A stretch of 6,544 nucleotides of DNA, taken from Bacteroidetes bacterium CG2_30_32_10 (GTDB lineage: Bacteria; Bacteroidota; Bacteroidia; Bacteroidales; CG2-30-32-10). Positions 4,325 to 6,544 of this stretch are shown here, piece after piece. Position 1 is the first letter of the stretch; each line of letters opens with the position of its first letter. The stretch spans positions 1-6,544 of the forward strand of contig MNXO01000071.1 of the NCBI GenBank assembly GCA_001872995.1, in the 5' to 3' direction. The notes under the pieces are model-generated. The model was given only the letters and a program-made list of their open reading frames with translations, was not told the DNA's origin and searched no databases. A program made the position numbers and the translations under genes.

Positions 4325-6544
4325 ATGAAATATTCGAACATTAGAGAAGAAGAGCTCAAAAATAAAATGTCGCAAGATTATTTTTGGTTATACGATTGCA
4401 CCAAAATTATTGGCAATGTAGATTTTTGTGTTTGTATGCACCAAAGCCAAAAAGAAATATTTGAGCAAGAATCGCTGCTTTGGGCAGAAGCCAAAAAAGG
4501 GGCTTCCGACATTTATAAGTCTATAGTTCAATTAATCCTCACCATTGGCAAAGCCCGTACTTTCGATAAATTTTTGCCTCCTGCAATGTTAGGTGCTTTT
4601 GATGGTGAGAAAATTGCCTTTATTCCCTACAACGATATACACGACATTTTTTATCAAAATGATTTTAATTGGAACGTTGCCCCTTCTAACTATGAAACCA
4701 AAGAGTTTCAATTAATACACGAAAAAGTAAAGAATAGTATTGACCAGAAAGCCCTTTTGTTCCATTACGATAAGGATGAACGGGAGCTTAAACGCTTTAT
4801 TAAAAACAACTTTGTAGTAGGCAAGCTTGGTTTAACCAAAACCAAAATAGACAAAAACAACTTTATGGTTATATACAACAAATGGTTGCAAACCGTTAAG
4901 CCTACCATTGCTGTAAATTGGGAATTAGCAAAGAAAGCTGGCATTATTGATGGCGACTTTTACCTTGCCGACCTGCTTTCGCAAGAAAACAATACCCTCA
5001 AAGAAAAACTATTTGTGCTTTTGAAAATAGACCACTACGAACTCGACCGCAAACTAAACGAATTGGGTTTATTTAGTTCGAGTACCACGGGTTTTATTGA
5101 CAACCAGAAAGCACACACACAATTTTGGAACAAATACGAACGACCACCCAAAGAAGATTATTGGGATTACATTGTAGAACGCCGCGATTTGCTCGTGCCG
5201 CAAGATGTTAGAGAACGCAAAGGCAGCTTTTTTACTCCGCAAATTTGGGTAGAGCTTTCACAAAAATATCTTACTGATGTGCTGGGCGAAAACTGGCAAG
5301 ATGAATATACCGTGTGGGATTGTGCCGCCGGAACAGGAAACCTCCTCACAGGACTTACTAACAAATACAACATTTGGGCTTCTACCCTCGACACCCAAGA
5401 TGTGGATGTAATGCACGACCGTATTGATAATATGAACAAACATTCGCTTAGCGGAAATGGTGCCAACATGCTAAAAGACCATGTGTTCCAATTCGATTTT
5501 CTCAATGATGATTTTACCAAACTACCCAAACCACTGCAAGACATCATCAACCACCCCGAAAAACGAAAGAAATTGGTGGTATATATTAATCCACCGTATG
5601 CGGAAGCAACAACAGCAAGAACAGTAACCGGAACTGGTGAAAACAAAACTGGAGTAGCAACTGATAACAAAATTAGTGAATACTATAATCTAAAAATAGG
5701 AAACGCCTCCAATGAAATTTTTGCTCTATTTATGGCAAAGATTTATGATAAAATTCCTGATGCCATTTTAGGGCAATTTTCTAAATTGAAATATATACAA
5801 GGAACCAACTTCATTAGATTTAAAGAATATTTCTTAGCAAAATTTTTAGCTGGGTTTGTGGTGCCTGCTGATACTTTCGATAATGTAAAAGGTAGTTTTC
5901 CGATAGGATTTTCAATATGGAATTTAAATATTAAACAAAAAATTAACAATATTACTTGTGATGTTTTTGATAAAAATAAAAACAATATTGGTGTAAAAAC
6001 TTTTTATGGGGATTTGCCCGATAGTATTAATAAATGGTTTGTCAAATTTCAAAATAAACATTTAAAACCGATTGGTCTATTATCTAATTATCCACCTGAT
6101 TTTCAAAATCAAAATAAAGTATTTATCCAAATTCAAAAAATGGCGAGAAGTGGAGCTATCAATATTATTTCAAAAAATTTAATAGAAATCTGTATATATT
6201 TATCTGTTCGTCATTGCATCGAAGCCACCTGGCTCAATGACCGCGACCAATTTCTCTACCCCAACGATGGTTGGAAAAAGGATAAAGAATTTCAAAACGA
6301 TTGTTTAGCATTCACATTGTTTCATGGTCAAAATAAAATTAGTTCAAAAGAAGGCACTAACCATTGGATTCCTTTTTCAGAACAAGAGGTAAATGCAAGA
6401 GAAAAGTTTGAAAGCAATTTTATGTTTAAATTTATAAATGGAAAAATTGAACCTGACGAAAGCCCCATCGACATTTTCTCTGTTTTGTTAGAACCCAAAG
6501 TTCACTATGAAGTACCTTTAAAATTTTCTGAGCAAGCTAAAGCG
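4325..6544 (+). CDS. Type IIG (Eco57I-like) restriction enzyme / N6-adenine DNA methyltransferase, partial
   Basis: The frame runs 740 codons from ATG 4325 to the window edge without a stop, so the C-terminus is missing; an in-frame TAA at 4301-4303 fixes the start region. The N-terminal part has a PD-(D/E)xK nuclease-like pattern: D33 in GNVDF, then E55-A-K57 in LLWAEAKKG, followed by a helix with Q69. A linking domain (about 85-290) leads to an N6-adenine methyltransferase core: GSFFTP (300-305, motif X region), DCAAGTGN (332-339, SAM motif I) and NPPY (422-425, catalytic motif IV). The segment after about 630, including RDQFLYPNDGW (640-650), should lead into target recognition. Nuclease, methylase and specificity in one chain is the type IIG design: methylate host adenine sites, cut unmodified DNA. 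No separate nuclease, specificity subunit or controller protein is visible. An orphan methylase or a BREX PglX-like role is less likely because of the N-terminal ExK motif. The recognition site cannot be read from sequence. Confidence 0.85.
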   Translation, partial: MKYSNIREEELKNKMSQDYFWLYDCTKIIGNVDFCVCMHQSQKEIFEQESLLWAEAKKGASDIYKSIVQLILTIGKARTFDKFLPPAMLGAFDGEKIAFIPYNDIHDIFYQNDFNWNVAPSNYETKEFQLIHEKVKNSIDQKALLFHYDKDERELKRFIKNNFVVGKLGLTKTKIDKNNFMVIYNKWLQTVKPTIAVNWELAKKAGIIDGDFYLADLLSQENNTLKEKLFVLLKIDHYELDRKLNELGLFSSSTTGFIDNQKAHTQFWNKYERPPKEDYWDYIVERRDLLVPQDVRERKGSFFTPQIWVELSQKYLTDVLGENWQDEYTVWDCAAGTGNLLTGLTNKYNIWASTLDTQDVDVMHDRIDNMNKHSLSGNGANMLKDHVFQFDFLNDDFTKLPKPLQDIINHPEKRKKLVVYINPPYAEATTARTVTGTGENKTGVATDNKISEYYNLKIGNASNEIFALFMAKIYDKIPDAILGQFSKLKYIQGTNFIRFKEYFLAKFLAGFVVPADTFDNVKGSFPIGFSIWNLNIKQKINNITCDVFDKNKNNIGVKTFYGDLPDSINKWFVKFQNKHLKPIGLLSNYPPDFQNQNKVFIQIQKMARSGAINIISKNLIEICIYLSVRHCIEATWLNDRDQFLYPNDGWKKDKEFQNDCLAFTLFHGQNKISSKEGTNHWIPFSEQEVNAREKFESNFMFKFINGKIEPDESPIDIFSVLLEPKVHYEVPLKFSEQAKA

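Noticed and set aside
5167..5670. Open minus-strand frame of 167 codons inside the restriction-modification gene
   Set aside because: It lies opposite the methyltransferase motifs DCAAGTGN and NPPY, has no recognisable domain and reflects local higher G+C that thins out stop codons.

Overview
The window is AT-rich and most likely comes from a member of the Bacteroidota (Bacteroidetes). Three things point there. The genes are preceded by A-rich leaders rather than Shine-Dalgarno sites. Promoter-like TAnnTTTG (-7) elements recur upstream of genes. The protein families (a DUF4421 outer-membrane protein, a Bacteroidetes-style RelE/ParE pair, a YgjV protein with a GNAT-like tail) are typical of that phylum. 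All recognisable genes are on the + strand; I found no tRNA, rRNA, IS element or CRISPR array.

Layout: (1) Bases 1-162 are non-coding and hold two inverted repeats plus a candidate promoter. (2) Bases 163-1149 encode a secreted or outer-membrane DUF4421-type beta-barrel protein. (3) Bases 1191-2597 encode RlmD, the 23S rRNA m5U methyltransferase with a 4Fe-4S cluster; it is the clear housekeeping gene and follows the DUF4421 gene after 41 bases. (4) Bases 2730-3301 encode a type II toxin-antitoxin pair with a 19-base overlap. (5) Bases 3405-4036 encode a YgjV-type membrane protein with a GNAT-like C-terminal domain, broken by a one-base deletion in a T run at 3537-3540, so two reading frames must be joined to recover a 210-residue protein. 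(6) Bases 4037-4324 are a 288-base regulatory-looking gap with a long imperfect inverted repeat enclosing a candidate promoter. (7) From 4325 to the end of the window (no stop reached) runs a large protein with an N-terminal PD-(D/E)xK nuclease-like motif and an N6-adenine DNA methyltransferase core, i.e. a probable single-chain type IIG (Eco57I-like) restriction-modification enzyme. It is cut off at the window edge after 740 codons.

Reading the window as a whole: conserved core genes (DUF4421 and rlmD) end at about 2600, and everything after that looks like accessory or defence cargo: toxin-antitoxin, damaged membrane protein, restriction-modification. No single gene is clearly a new family. 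The points most worth a second look are the frameshifted YgjV/GNAT gene, the inverted repeats placed over candidate promoters, and the composition mosaic inside the restriction-modification gene.
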